NCBI GenBank assembly: GCA_044350805.1
Contig: JBILGU010000003.1
Location: 1-64,000 of the forward strand
DNA length: 64,000 bases
Reading direction: 5' to 3'
Origin: UBA6136 sp044350805
GTDB lineage: Bacteria; Pseudomonadota; Gammaproteobacteria; Methylococcales; Methylococcaceae
Part shown: positions 15,164-23,754 of the stretch, piece after piece
How the letters are laid out: each line of letters opens with the position of its first letter
How positions within the stretch are numbered: the first letter of the stretch is position 1
Notes under the pieces: generated by a model
Seen by the model: only the letters and a program-made list of their open reading frames with translations
What the model was told of the DNA's origin: nothing
Database searches by the model: none
Made by a program: the position numbers and the translations under genes

Positions 15164-16924
15164 CTACATGGCTTCCGGAGCGGAAACGTCCAAGAGTTCG
15201 AGCCCATTTCGGATCACCTGCCGAACAGCGGCGATCAAATTCAGCCGCGCATTCCGAACACCTGCATCCTCCACCAGAAACTGAACCCCGTTGTAGTAGC
15301 CGTGGAGTTCTGCCGCCAGATCGCGAAGGTAATGGATCAGATGATGCGGCGCGTGCTGCATGGCAGCGTTTTCGATCGTTTCGGGGTAACGAGAAAGCGC
15401 GGTCAATAGGGAGGTTTCGTGGGGGTCGTTCAGTGATTCGAGGTGAGCCATGCCCTGTTCGATGTCCCGACTCAGACCCTTCTCGTCGAGTTGTCTGAAA
15501 ACGCTGCAGACGCGGGCGTGAGCGTATTGGACGTAGTAAACGGGATTCTCATTGGTGCGGGAGGTGGCCAACTTGAGATCAAAGTCCATGTGCTGGTCAG
15601 ATTTTCGCATGACATAAAAGAAGCGAGCGGCATCTTTTCCGACCTCATTCCGAAGTTGCCGCAAGGTCACGAACTCACCGGAGCGAGTCGACATTTGCAC
15701 TTTCTCCTCGCCTCGATAAAGCACCGCAAATTGAACCAGCAGAACCTCAAGACGATTTTGATCTCCTCCCAGGGCCTGCATGGCCGCCCTGACTCTGGGA
15801 ATGTAGCCGTGGTGATCGGCTCCCCAGATGTCAATAATCCGGTCAAAACCTCGTTCCAGCTTTTCCATGTGGTAGGCAATATCCGAAGCGAAGTAGGTCA
15901 TCTGACCGTTTTCGCGAACGACGACACGATCCTTTTCATCTCCCAGTCGGCTGGAAGCAAACCAGGTGGCGCCATCCTGTCGGTAAAGGTATCCGGACTT
16001 TTCCAGCTTTTCGAGAGATCGCGCAACAGCGCTTGACTCCGTGAGGCTCCGCTCGGAATACCAGGTGTCATAACGAACGCCGAATTCGGCGAGGTCGTCT
16101 CGGATGTCCGCAAGAATGTCATTGAGTCCCGCGTCAAAGACCACGCGGTAACCCTTTTCACCCAGAAGGTCCTTGGCGCGCTGAACGATGGCGTCGATGT
16201 AAATTTCTTTGTCGCCACCTTCCGGTTCATCCGGGGGGAGATCCTTCAAAACGGCATCAACATCAATCCAAAGGTTTTGACCTTGTTTCTGGTAGAGAGA
16301 TTCGGCAATCTCCCTGACATACTCTCCCCGATAGCCATTGCTGGGAAATACGAGAGTGGCACCAAGCCGCTCAAGATAACGAAGCCAGACGCTTGCGGCC
16401 AGGATGTCCATTTGCCGGCCGGCATCGTTAACGTAGTACTCCCGATGGACTTCGAAACCAATGGCCGCCAGCAGATTGGAGACTACGGCACCGTACGCAG
16501 CCCCACGACCATGTCCGACATGGAGGGGGCCAGTGGGATTCGCCGAGACGAATTCGACCTGTGCCTTTTGTCCGGCCCCTTTTTGGCTCCGTCCAAAGGC
16601 CTCCCTTGAATCAAGGATGGCCGGAATGATGCCGAACTGCGCTTTGGGATCAATAAAGAAATTGATGAACCCCGGGCCGGCAATTTCAATCTTGAGGACC
16701 GCCGGGTCGCTCGGGATGGCGGCAATCATCTTTTCAGCCAGGAGGCGGGGGTTGAGACGGGCTGGCTTAGCGAGAGCCATCGCCAGATTGCTGGCGAAAT
16801 CCCCATGCAGTGCATCCCGCGCGCGCTCGACCTGACAATTGGCCTCGATATCGCGTGGAAGAACATCGGAATTGGCAAGGATGCTGACGGCTTCCTGAAG
16901 GAGAGATTCGAGGCGTTTTTTCAT
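15164..16924 (-). CDS. argS: Arginyl-tRNA synthetase
   Basis: A 586-residue class I synthetase of normal length. The HIGH motif appears as HVGH (135-138) inside SANPTGPLHVGHGRG. The KMSKS loop is reduced to KVQMSTRSGEFV, as is usual for bacterial ArgRS. An N-terminal Add-1-like domain precedes the catalytic core. It charges tRNA-Arg. The SPOR gene follows after three bases, and a large STAND protein gene lies 48 bases upstream on the same strand. Confidence 0.97.
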   Translation of the reverse strand: MKKRLESLLQEAVSILANSDVLPRDIEANCQVERARDALHGDFASNLAMALAKPARLNPRLLAEKMIAAIPSDPAVLKIEIAGPGFINFFIDPKAQFGIIPAILDSREAFGRSQKGAGQKAQVEFVSANPTGPLHVGHGRGAAYGAVVSNLLAAIGFEVHREYYVNDAGRQMDILAASVWLRYLERLGATLVFPSNGYRGEYVREIAESLYQKQGQNLWIDVDAVLKDLPPDEPEGGDKEIYIDAIVQRAKDLLGEKGYRVVFDAGLNDILADIRDDLAEFGVRYDTWYSERSLTESSAVARSLEKLEKSGYLYRQDGATWFASSRLGDEKDRVVVRENGQMTYFASDIAYHMEKLERGFDRIIDIWGADHHGYIPRVRAAMQALGGDQNRLEVLLVQFAVLYRGEEKVQMSTRSGEFVTLRQLRNEVGKDAARFFYVMRKSDQHMDFDLKLATSRTNENPVYYVQYAHARVCSVFRQLDEKGLSRDIEQGMAHLESLNDPHETSLLTALSRYPETIENAAMQHAPHHLIHYLRDLAAELHGYYNGVQFLVEDAGVRNARLNLIAAVRQVIRNGLELLDVSAPEAM

Positions 16925-16972
16925 GATGGGCGGGGCTGGCTCTGTAGCGAACTATCCCGCCATTATCCTTAA

Positions 16973-19921
16973 TTAGGCGTCACCCTGCCAATCGGCAGAG
17001 CCTTCGGAGTCCGGGTTCTCCGGGATATTGGCGCGATTCCGCGCAATCCGGCGGTCATCCGCCTCAAGTCGTTCACTCAGCCTTGAGATTTTGTGGCGAA
17101 GCCATTGAAGATCCTCCCGAAGACGCTGATTTTCCGGAAAATCAATGGCGAGCTTTTCGATCATCGTTCGGGCTTGAATGTAGCGCTCCAATGCGAGTCT
17201 TGGCATTTTTTCGGCTTCACGTCCTCGGCCTAACTTCATGTGAACCGCTGCAATTTCCCGGGCGCGAAGGTCTTTGAAGGCCGGACGATTTTCCGGCGCT
17301 TCCGCAATACTGAGGAATGCCTTGAAATGATGATCTGCTTCTTGAGGGTCGTCGAGGCCTGAGAGCGTGTCGCCGAGGTTGTCGTGACAAATCGCAAGGT
17401 CGCGCTGGAGCTCCGGGTGTTGCGGGTGAGCTTGGGCGAGACGCTCTGCTGCTGAAAGTGCGATCCGATATCGATTGAGTGCGCCGGTGAGATCGTCCCT
17501 TGAGTGAAGGAGATCACCAATCCGGTTATGGATTGCGCCGGGTGCGCGGGTGTAGCGCAGATCATCAGGAACCGCTTCAGCCAAGGTCTCATAGAGGGGG
17601 AGGGCCTTTTTGAGCTCCGTTAATCCTTCATCAGACTGATTGAGTTTGATGTGAAGTTCGCCGAGTTGAGCGTGGCTTGAAGCCAGATCAAACGTCACTT
17701 CATGGTTCTCAGGGTCCATTTGGGCCAGTTTGAGATGAAGCGCATGGGCCGTGTGCTGGGTTTGGAGTGAGGCTTCGATATCCCCGAGTCGACGCTGGAG
17801 TCTGGCAATTTTGATGTTGAGCCGAAGCGCATCCTGAACCGACTCTCCTGGTCCTCCTTCCTGTTTGGCCATGAAGGTCCTGATGCCCAGGCTCTTTCGG
17901 TAGTGATCCAGAGCGCCCTGGGGCTGAGTCGTCTCAACCATGAGATCACCGAGCTGCTCTTGAGCCCGGGCGAAATCTTTCTGACGCGTGCTGTTGTGTG
18001 GATCGGCTGCCATCGCCCTGACAAGGTAAGCGCTTGTGGCCCGGTAGATGGCTGTTGCGCGCGTCTTTGCGCCGTGGAGAAGATCTAAATCGGCCAAATG
18101 CAGTGCCAGTCGAATACGGCCAGTGATCTCGCCTGCATTGTCTTCCTGAGAGATCATTCGCTCGCGTAGATCGCCCACCAGCTTTCTGGCATGGGGTGCG
18201 ACCGCGCTCAGGCGATCAAAGTTCTGGCTCGCGTGGGATGCCTCCGCGATGATGTAGAGCGCTTGCAAGGCGGCTTCGGCCAGCAAGCTCTGTCGGGGGG
18301 ATGTGGAGGAGGCTCTTGAAAAGGCCCGAATGGTCAGCGAGGGGAGCGTCACGAAGTTCTCGCTCACCTGGCCTAAGCCCAATGCGGCGATCTGCTCGGC
18401 ACCCTGAAGCACATAGGCTTCAGCCGCCTCTTGGCTCATCGGGATTTCCTCCGGTTCATTGAGAAAGATAGTGAAAAGATCCTCTTTGCGCTCATCAGCG
18501 CTCAGGCCAGCGATCACCAGGCATTCAACAATGAAAGGGATGGGGATGGGGTGGTCTTCCAGTAAAAGGGCAAGCCTCAAGATGTCACGCGCGGCTCCGC
18601 CAAGCGTCTGAATGGCGTCAAGCAGCAGATTGGCAGCGGATTTTTCGCGGCCTTCGGGAAAATCGCGGGCCCATAAGAGGGCGATCTCGGATGAAAGGCG
18701 GTTTCTGCGGCTAACCCTTTGGGCAAGGCGGCCAAGGGTGCTGCGACGGTCGTGCCGCTCGGCTTCAAGGATTCCGGCTGCGATCCCTGCGAACCTTGGA
18801 TGTCTCCCGATTTCATCGGCCAGCCAATAGAGTGATTCCCTCTCATCATTGCGAAGGGGCATTTTGTTGCCCGTCAGGATCATCTGTCCTGAAACTTCAC
18901 TCAGGAGAGGGAGGTGGATGGGATCTCCACGATAGTCATAGCGCTGGCTTTCGCTGATGAGAATGTTGTGTGCTCTACCGGGATTTGAGGTGGAAGAGAC
19001 CGGAGCAAGCCATTGCTGAATGACGGGGCCGTTAATGCCTTCGGGAAGATCGTCGACAATCCAGAGAATATCTCCGTGAGACATGTCCATCTGATCCGCC
19101 AGTGCCGCACGAATGTTCGAGAGAGACGTTTTTTCATTGCATTCGGTCTCATCCGATAGCTGACGGAGTAGGGCGAGCAGTTGGGGTTTTAGTGGTGGAT
19201 TCACAGCGAGTTGGCTGAACTTTGCTGCAGGCTCCGCACCTTTCGCTGAGATCCTGAAGATTCCGCCAGGATAAGCCGCGCCAAAGCGAAAGGCGTATTC
19301 CAGGGCAATTTGAGTTTTGCCAAAGCCGGAGCCTCCCGAGATGACAACGAAGGGAAGGTCCGCTCGAAGGCCTTCCAGGGTGCCTCTAAGGGCCCCGTGA
19401 ATGTCCCAGATTTCGCGGTGCCGTCCCCCAAAGTTGAGGGGTTCCCTCTCAATGGTGTCGAAGGGACCGACACACCTTTTGTTCGCTAGCGGGAACAGTT
19501 CGCCGAGGTTGCCCGAGAGGGCTTCGCAGTGCTGATGGAGGTTGCTCGCAAGCTGCTGAAGGTCCTGCGCCTCCTGGGCGTCCGCAATGATGCGTTCCTT
19601 CAAGCAGAGAGGGTAAATGTGCCGGCTACCCGCTTCGGGGTTCACCACAAGAATTCGAGAGGGGTGGGCTTTCTGGTCTTGGGATGTTGCAATCCAAGCG
19701 ATCGCAAGGTGTGCCTGACAGCCGCGGGATTCGAAAAAGCCTACATTGCCATAGATTAAAAACAACTTTGAAATCGCCAGCTTGTGACTGATTTCTGCGT
19801 TGGTGCCTCCCTCATGGGTGTGACAGGAGGCCCCTCGTGCGGCAAGCGCGCTGGCAAGGCGTTTGACGGAGGTCGCTGAGGCCTGGTCATGACAGATGAA
19901 GATGTCGTGGTGGCCGGACAA
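16973..19921 (-). CDS. TIR-like / NB-ARC-type NTPase / TPR protein (STAND family)
   Basis: A 982-residue multidomain protein. Residues 1 to ~140 resemble a TIR fold (HDIFICHDQ strand, and a GFFESRGCQAHLAIAW stretch matching the S..C..E region). An FGGRHREIWDIHGAL lead-in is followed by a P-loop GGSGFGKT (196-203) and a Walker B ILWIVDD (about 285-291), the pattern of STAND/NB-ARC signalling ATPases. The last ~350 residues are TPR-like helical repeats (for example AREQLGDL- and HDNLGDTL-type units). STAND proteins sense a ligand with the repeats, oligomerise and fire the N-terminal effector, and many act in anti-phage immunity. The glutamate needed for TIR NADase activity seems replaced by His. 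The gene heads a run of housekeeping genes and has no adjacent defence gene. Confidence 0.75.
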   Translation of the reverse strand: MSGHHDIFICHDQASATSVKRLASALAARGASCHTHEGGTNAEISHKLAISKLFLIYGNVGFFESRGCQAHLAIAWIATSQDQKAHPSRILVVNPEAGSRHIYPLCLKERIIADAQEAQDLQQLASNLHQHCEALSGNLGELFPLANKRCVGPFDTIEREPLNFGGRHREIWDIHGALRGTLEGLRADLPFVVISGGSGFGKTQIALEYAFRFGAAYPGGIFRISAKGAEPAAKFSQLAVNPPLKPQLLALLRQLSDETECNEKTSLSNIRAALADQMDMSHGDILWIVDDLPEGINGPVIQQWLAPVSSTSNPGRAHNILISESQRYDYRGDPIHLPLLSEVSGQMILTGNKMPLRNDERESLYWLADEIGRHPRFAGIAAGILEAERHDRRSTLGRLAQRVSRRNRLSSEIALLWARDFPEGREKSAANLLLDAIQTLGGAARDILRLALLLEDHPIPIPFIVECLVIAGLSADERKEDLFTIFLNEPEEIPMSQEAAEAYVLQGAEQIAALGLGQVSENFVTLPSLTIRAFSRASSTSPRQSLLAEAALQALYIIAEASHASQNFDRLSAVAPHARKLVGDLRERMISQEDNAGEITGRIRLALHLADLDLLHGAKTRATAIYRATSAYLVRAMAADPHNSTRQKDFARAQEQLGDLMVETTQPQGALDHYRKSLGIRTFMAKQEGGPGESVQDALRLNIKIARLQRRLGDIEASLQTQHTAHALHLKLAQMDPENHEVTFDLASSHAQLGELHIKLNQSDEGLTELKKALPLYETLAEAVPDDLRYTRAPGAIHNRIGDLLHSRDDLTGALNRYRIALSAAERLAQAHPQHPELQRDLAICHDNLGDTLSGLDDPQEADHHFKAFLSIAEAPENRPAFKDLRAREIAAVHMKLGRGREAEKMPRLALERYIQARTMIEKLAIDFPENQRLREDLQWLRHKISRLSERLEADDRRIARNRANIPENPDSEGSADWQGDA

Positions 19922-20062
19922 AGACTACGCTCCTGATGCCTAGGATATGCTTCAGAGTCATTCTATCGCAAAAGAGTCGTTTGTTTTGAGGCGCTTGGCC
20001 ATCAGACAGGGCGGACCATTTGCTCGGTAACACCAAGCGAATCCTTATCAAGCTTGTGTATC

Positions 20063-21229
20063 ATGAGCGTATTCATAACGTCTGCGGCGAGCGACTTGAA
20101 TTTCCCAACCTGGAAGCTTCTTGACGAGGGCACCGATCGGCCAAGACTGGTTCTTTCGGGGGACTGGGCTGTGTCTGCCATGGGAGGCGGTGACAACGCT
20201 GAAATGATCGACCGGCTTGGAGACATCCGGGCAGCGCGAGTGCTGCTGATCGAGGACGGCGGAGTCGGGCATTGGGATACCCTCCTGTTGGCGACCCTGC
20301 TGGAGATCAGTCGGGTCGTTTCACGACGCAAACTCACGCTGGATGTTTCATCCATGCCTGAAGGCGTCAGGTCTCTTTTTGCCCTGGCAACAGCGGTTCC
20401 ATCATCCCCCGATGCGCAACAGGATTCGGTCCCTCGGGGGTATCTTGCCGATCTAGGCGACGCCGCCATGCGTTTTTGGATAGACGCACAATACTTCAAT
20501 CGTTTTTTGGGCGAGGCCGCGATTTCCATGGTGGCGTTCGTCTGCGGGCGTGCCCGGTATCGGCGCGTGGATCTATGGCTGCAAATTCAGGAGTGCGGGC
20601 CCTCAGCCGTCCCGATTGTGACAATGATCAGTCTTTTGGTGGGATTGATCCTCGCTTTTGTCGGGGCCGTTCAGCTCTCTTTGTTCGGTGCCGAGCTCTA
20701 CATTGCGGATCTGGTGGCTTTGGGCATGACGCGGGAAATGGGGGCTTTGATGACGGCGATCATCATGTCCGGACGATCGGGTGCAGCCTTTGCCGCTCAG
20801 ATTGGAACCATGAACGTCAATATGGAAGTCTCAGCCTTGAGGGTTATGGGATTTTCGCCAGTGGATTTTCTGGTTCTTCCGCGCTTAATCGCGCTGATTC
20901 TTGTGATGCCCTTTTTAGGTCTTTATTCCGATTTGCTGGGGATTGCCGGTGGCGCCTTGGTCAGCCTGACCTTTTTTGATATTCCCCCTTCGCAGTTTTT
21001 GCTGCGGACGTCTGAAGCTGTTGATCTTACGGACTTTTTTATAGGGCTTTTTAAATGTTCTTTGTTCGGCGTGCTAATCGCCCTTTCCGGGTGCATGCGG
21101 GGTGTGCAGTGTGGCCGGACCGCCTCGGCGGTGGGGGATGCGGCAACGTCCGCAGTCGTGACGAGCATCGTTCTGATTGTGGTGGCCGACTCCATTGTCA
21201 CCTTGATTTGCAACCGTCTTGACCTATGA
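20063..21229 (+). CDS. mlaE: MlaE-type ABC permease with an N-terminal STAS-like domain
   Basis: I use the ATG at 20063. A TTG three codons earlier is less likely. In this 388-residue protein the first ~140 residues resemble a STAS domain (LVLSGDWAV, VLLIEDGGVGHWDTLL). The rest is a MlaE/YrbE permease with five or six helices and the LYIADLVALGMTREMGALMTAII and GRSGAAFAAQIGTM signatures. In E. coli the STAS subunit MlaB is a separate protein, so here MlaB-like regulation is fused to the permease. With mlaF and mlaD downstream (each overlapping by 4 bases), it forms an inner-membrane phospholipid transporter that maintains outer-membrane asymmetry. Confidence 0.9.
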   Translation: MSVFITSAASDLNFPTWKLLDEGTDRPRLVLSGDWAVSAMGGGDNAEMIDRLGDIRAARVLLIEDGGVGHWDTLLLATLLEISRVVSRRKLTLDVSSMPEGVRSLFALATAVPSSPDAQQDSVPRGYLADLGDAAMRFWIDAQYFNRFLGEAAISMVAFVCGRARYRRVDLWLQIQECGPSAVPIVTMISLLVGLILAFVGAVQLSLFGAELYIADLVALGMTREMGALMTAIIMSGRSGAAFAAQIGTMNVNMEVSALRVMGFSPVDFLVLPRLIALILVMPFLGLYSDLLGIAGGALVSLTFFDIPPSQFLLRTSEAVDLTDFFIGLFKCSLFGVLIALSGCMRGVQCGRTASAVGDAATSAVVTSIVLIVVADSIVTLICNRLDL

Positions 21230-22032
21230 CAGCAGTCTCTCATTTAAGCGAGAAAGAGCCCGTCATTCGCGTAGATCGGTTGACGATGGCCTATGGCTCG
21301 CATGTCATCCAGAGGGATCTCAGCTTTACCGTCAATCGCGGAGATATCTTTGTCGTCATGGGTGGAAGTGGTTGCGGCAAGAGTACGTTGCTCCTTCATA
21401 TGATCGGGCTCATTCAGCCGGCGGCCGGTCAGATTTCTTATGGGGGCAAGGATCTTTGGGCTGCGGACTCTGAGGAAAAGCAGGTCCTCTTACGGAAGTT
21501 TGGCGTCCTTTTCCAAAGTGGCGCCTTGTTCAGCTCGCTCACGCTGGCTGAGAATGTTGCTCTGCCGCTGAATGAATTCACGGCCTTGTCAAAGCGTGAG
21601 GTGGCGAGCATCGTCTCCTATAAGCTTGCGTTGGTGGGTTTGGGTGGATTCGAATCGTATTACCCCTCGGAGATCAGCGGGGGGATGCAAAAGCGCGCGG
21701 GCCTGGCGCGGGCGATGGCCATGGATCCCGAAATTCTCTATTTTGATGAACCCTCTGCGGGATTGGATCCCATCAGCGCAAGGCTCCTCGATGACTTGAT
21801 TCAGAGTCTGCGGGACGCTCTTGGGTCCACGATCGTCATCGTGACCCATGAATTGGCGAGTATTTTTGCCATTGGCACGAATTCGATCTTTTTAGACCCT
21901 GAATCCAAAACGGTCATTGCCAGAGGAAATCCCAATGACCTTTTGAGCAAGGGCACCGACCCCAGAGTTTTACGCTTTTTGACCCGGGATCATTCGGTCT
22001 CATCCCTTGCCACCGGAGGCTCTCCGTCATGA
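21226..22032 (+). CDS. mlaF: MlaF-type ABC transporter ATPase
   Basis: A 268-residue ABC ATPase with Walker A GGSGCGKS (46-53), Q-loop near VLFQSGALFSSLT, signature SGGMQKRAGLARAM (from residue 151), Walker B ILYFDEP (170-176) and a switch His in TVIVTHEL-like VIVTHELA. The SGGM and KRAGLARA form is characteristic of the Mla/Mkl group. It powers lipid movement by the MlaE permease in the cytoplasm. It overlaps mlaE upstream and mlaD downstream by 4 bases each, so the three subunits are translationally coupled. Confidence 0.95.
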   Translation: MTAVSHLSEKEPVIRVDRLTMAYGSHVIQRDLSFTVNRGDIFVVMGGSGCGKSTLLLHMIGLIQPAAGQISYGGKDLWAADSEEKQVLLRKFGVLFQSGALFSSLTLAENVALPLNEFTALSKREVASIVSYKLALVGLGGFESYYPSEISGGMQKRAGLARAMAMDPEILYFDEPSAGLDPISARLLDDLIQSLRDALGSTIVIVTHELASIFAIGTNSIFLDPESKTVIARGNPNDLLSKGTDPRVLRFLTRDHSVSSLATGGSPS

Positions 22033-22991
22033 GTAAACCCGTAAAGCCCGAAGCCATTGGCGCCTTTCTCCTCGGCGGCATGGCGCTTTTGATCATGGCG
22101 TTGCTGACGTTTGGTGGCGGTGAGTTCTTCAAGTCAAAAATTCACTGGGTGGTCTATTTCGATAGCTCGCTAAATGGTCTGAACGTCGGGGCTCCCGTCA
22201 AGGTTCAGGGCGTTCAGGTGGGGATCGTCAAGGAGATTGAGCTTCAGCTGGATGACAACATGCAAAAGCTCATGAAGCCGGTCGTTATTGAAGTCGATCC
22301 GACGCGGCTGGTTTCGACCAAGGGCGGCCCTATTGATATTTCCAGTCTGTCGCCCTCAGATCGTGATAAACACTTTAAGACCCTCCTCGATTCTGGGCTG
22401 AGGGCACGGCTTGAGGTGCAGAGCATTCTGACCGGGCTTCTTTATGTCAATCTTGACTTCAATCGGGATCAGCCAGCACGACTGACAGGGCTGAGTTACA
22501 AGGGGCTTCTCGAGGTTCCCTCGGTGCCGCCCACCGTCGATGAGGTGCTGGCCACACTCGAAGAGGTCATGCGGAAAATTGGAAATCTGCCGATCGAAGG
22601 GCTCGTTGAAGATTTGGCGGCGATCCTCAAGGATGTCCACGCCCTTGTGGGCTCGGAAGAGGCGAAACGTTCCCAGCAGGCTCTCAGTCAGTCATTGGAG
22701 AGTGCGCAACTGCTCTTGTCGCGGCTTGAGAAGACACTGCCGGATCTGATTACGCACCTGGATGCCACGGTTCGTGAAGTCAATCTGCATGCGCGCCCCG
22801 TCTTGGACTCTACGCAGGCCACACTTGAAAACAGCCGCATCGCCGCGGGCAATATCGCTGATGTAACCGAAGCCAATTCCGAACTTTCAAGTTCGGTGAA
22901 GGAGGTGAACCGGGCGGCAGCTTCTCTGAGGGAGTTGCTGGATTCCCTCCAGCGGCATCCTGAGTCATTGCTCTTTGGAAAACCAGACTGA
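22029..22991 (+). CDS. mlaD: MlaD-type MCE lipid-binding protein
   Basis: A 320-residue protein with one membrane helix (about residues 10-30), an MCE domain (about 38-125, including FDSSLNGLNVGAPVKVQGVQVG) and a long helical tail to the C-terminus. MCE domains form hexameric rings that shuttle lipids across the periplasm. E. coli MlaD is only about 180 residues. The extended coiled tail is like members that form a longer needle, as in PqiB-type systems. The following gene encodes the auxiliary lipoprotein typical of such longer systems. Confidence 0.92.
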   Translation: MSKPVKPEAIGAFLLGGMALLIMALLTFGGGEFFKSKIHWVVYFDSSLNGLNVGAPVKVQGVQVGIVKEIELQLDDNMQKLMKPVVIEVDPTRLVSTKGGPIDISSLSPSDRDKHFKTLLDSGLRARLEVQSILTGLLYVNLDFNRDQPARLTGLSYKGLLEVPSVPPTVDEVLATLEEVMRKIGNLPIEGLVEDLAAILKDVHALVGSEEAKRSQQALSQSLESAQLLLSRLEKTLPDLITHLDATVREVNLHARPVLDSTQATLENSRIAAGNIADVTEANSELSSSVKEVNRAAASLRELLDSLQRHPESLLFGKPD

Positions 22992-23050
22992 AATCATCGG
23001 AATCCGAATGGTCGGCCTTACCTGCGTGTTATGATCGAAAAAGGTGTTTT

Positions 23051-23725
23051 TTGAGCGCCAATAACCTACCTTTGACTCCCGGAGTGCCTTGCGTGCCCAC
23101 CGTGTACCGACCCCTTGCTGGATGGACGAGGCCCCTCCTGTGGGCCACCCTCTGGATCACTGCTCTCATGACGGCTGGCTGCTTTCGCGGGGGCGTTCAG
23201 GACCAGTTCTACATGCTGACGCCGGTCAAGGACCAGCCACCCTCTGGAGCCAGTGCAACCAAAGGCCCTCTCGTTGGATTGGGCCCCATCAAGGTGCCGG
23301 CCTATTTGGATCGTCCTCAGATTGTGACTGCAGCTTCAGATCACGAATATCGCCTGGCAGAGAATCAGCGCTGGGCCGAGCGACTGGATGACAATATTGC
23401 GCGTGTTTCTCAGGAAAATCTCGCGGCATTGGTCCCTAGTGACCGGATCGTGATGCACCCTTGGCCAAGAGACATCAAGCCGGATGCTCAGGTCGCTGTG
23501 CAGATTCAGGAGTTGCATGTCGATTCCGAGGGAAAGGCTCGGATGGTCGCTCTCTGGTCACTTAAATCAGCCAAGGGCGAGATGATCAACCGTCGCTTTA
23601 CGTGTTCGATTGGGGTTTCTACTTCCGACTATGGTCAGATCGTGGGGGCTGAGAGTGAATGCCTTGCGCGACTGAATCGTGAAATGGCACAAGGCATTCG
23701 ACATCTGGGCAGCGGAGCTCCCTGA
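23051..23725 (+). CDS. PqiC/DUF330-like ABC-transport auxiliary lipoprotein
   Basis: A 224-residue protein read from a TTG with an AAGGTG site upstream. In-frame GTG codons about 14-17 codons later are alternatives. The N-terminus has a lipobox ending TAGC followed by Phe. The mature part (QFYMLTP, VGLGPIKVPAYLDRPQIVT, RWAERLDDNIARVSQENLAALV) matches the PqiC/ABC-type transport auxiliary lipoprotein family. Members sit on the inner face of the outer membrane and dock the MCE needle. Placement 59 bases after mlaD completes a four-gene MCE transporter. Confidence 0.85.
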   Translation: MSANNLPLTPGVPCVPTVYRPLAGWTRPLLWATLWITALMTAGCFRGGVQDQFYMLTPVKDQPPSGASATKGPLVGLGPIKVPAYLDRPQIVTAASDHEYRLAENQRWAERLDDNIARVSQENLAALVPSDRIVMHPWPRDIKPDAQVAVQIQELHVDSEGKARMVALWSLKSAKGEMINRRFTCSIGVSTSDYGQIVGAESECLARLNREMAQGIRHLGSGAP

Positions 23726-23754
23726 GTTCATCGGGAGATCAGGGAGATCAAGAC

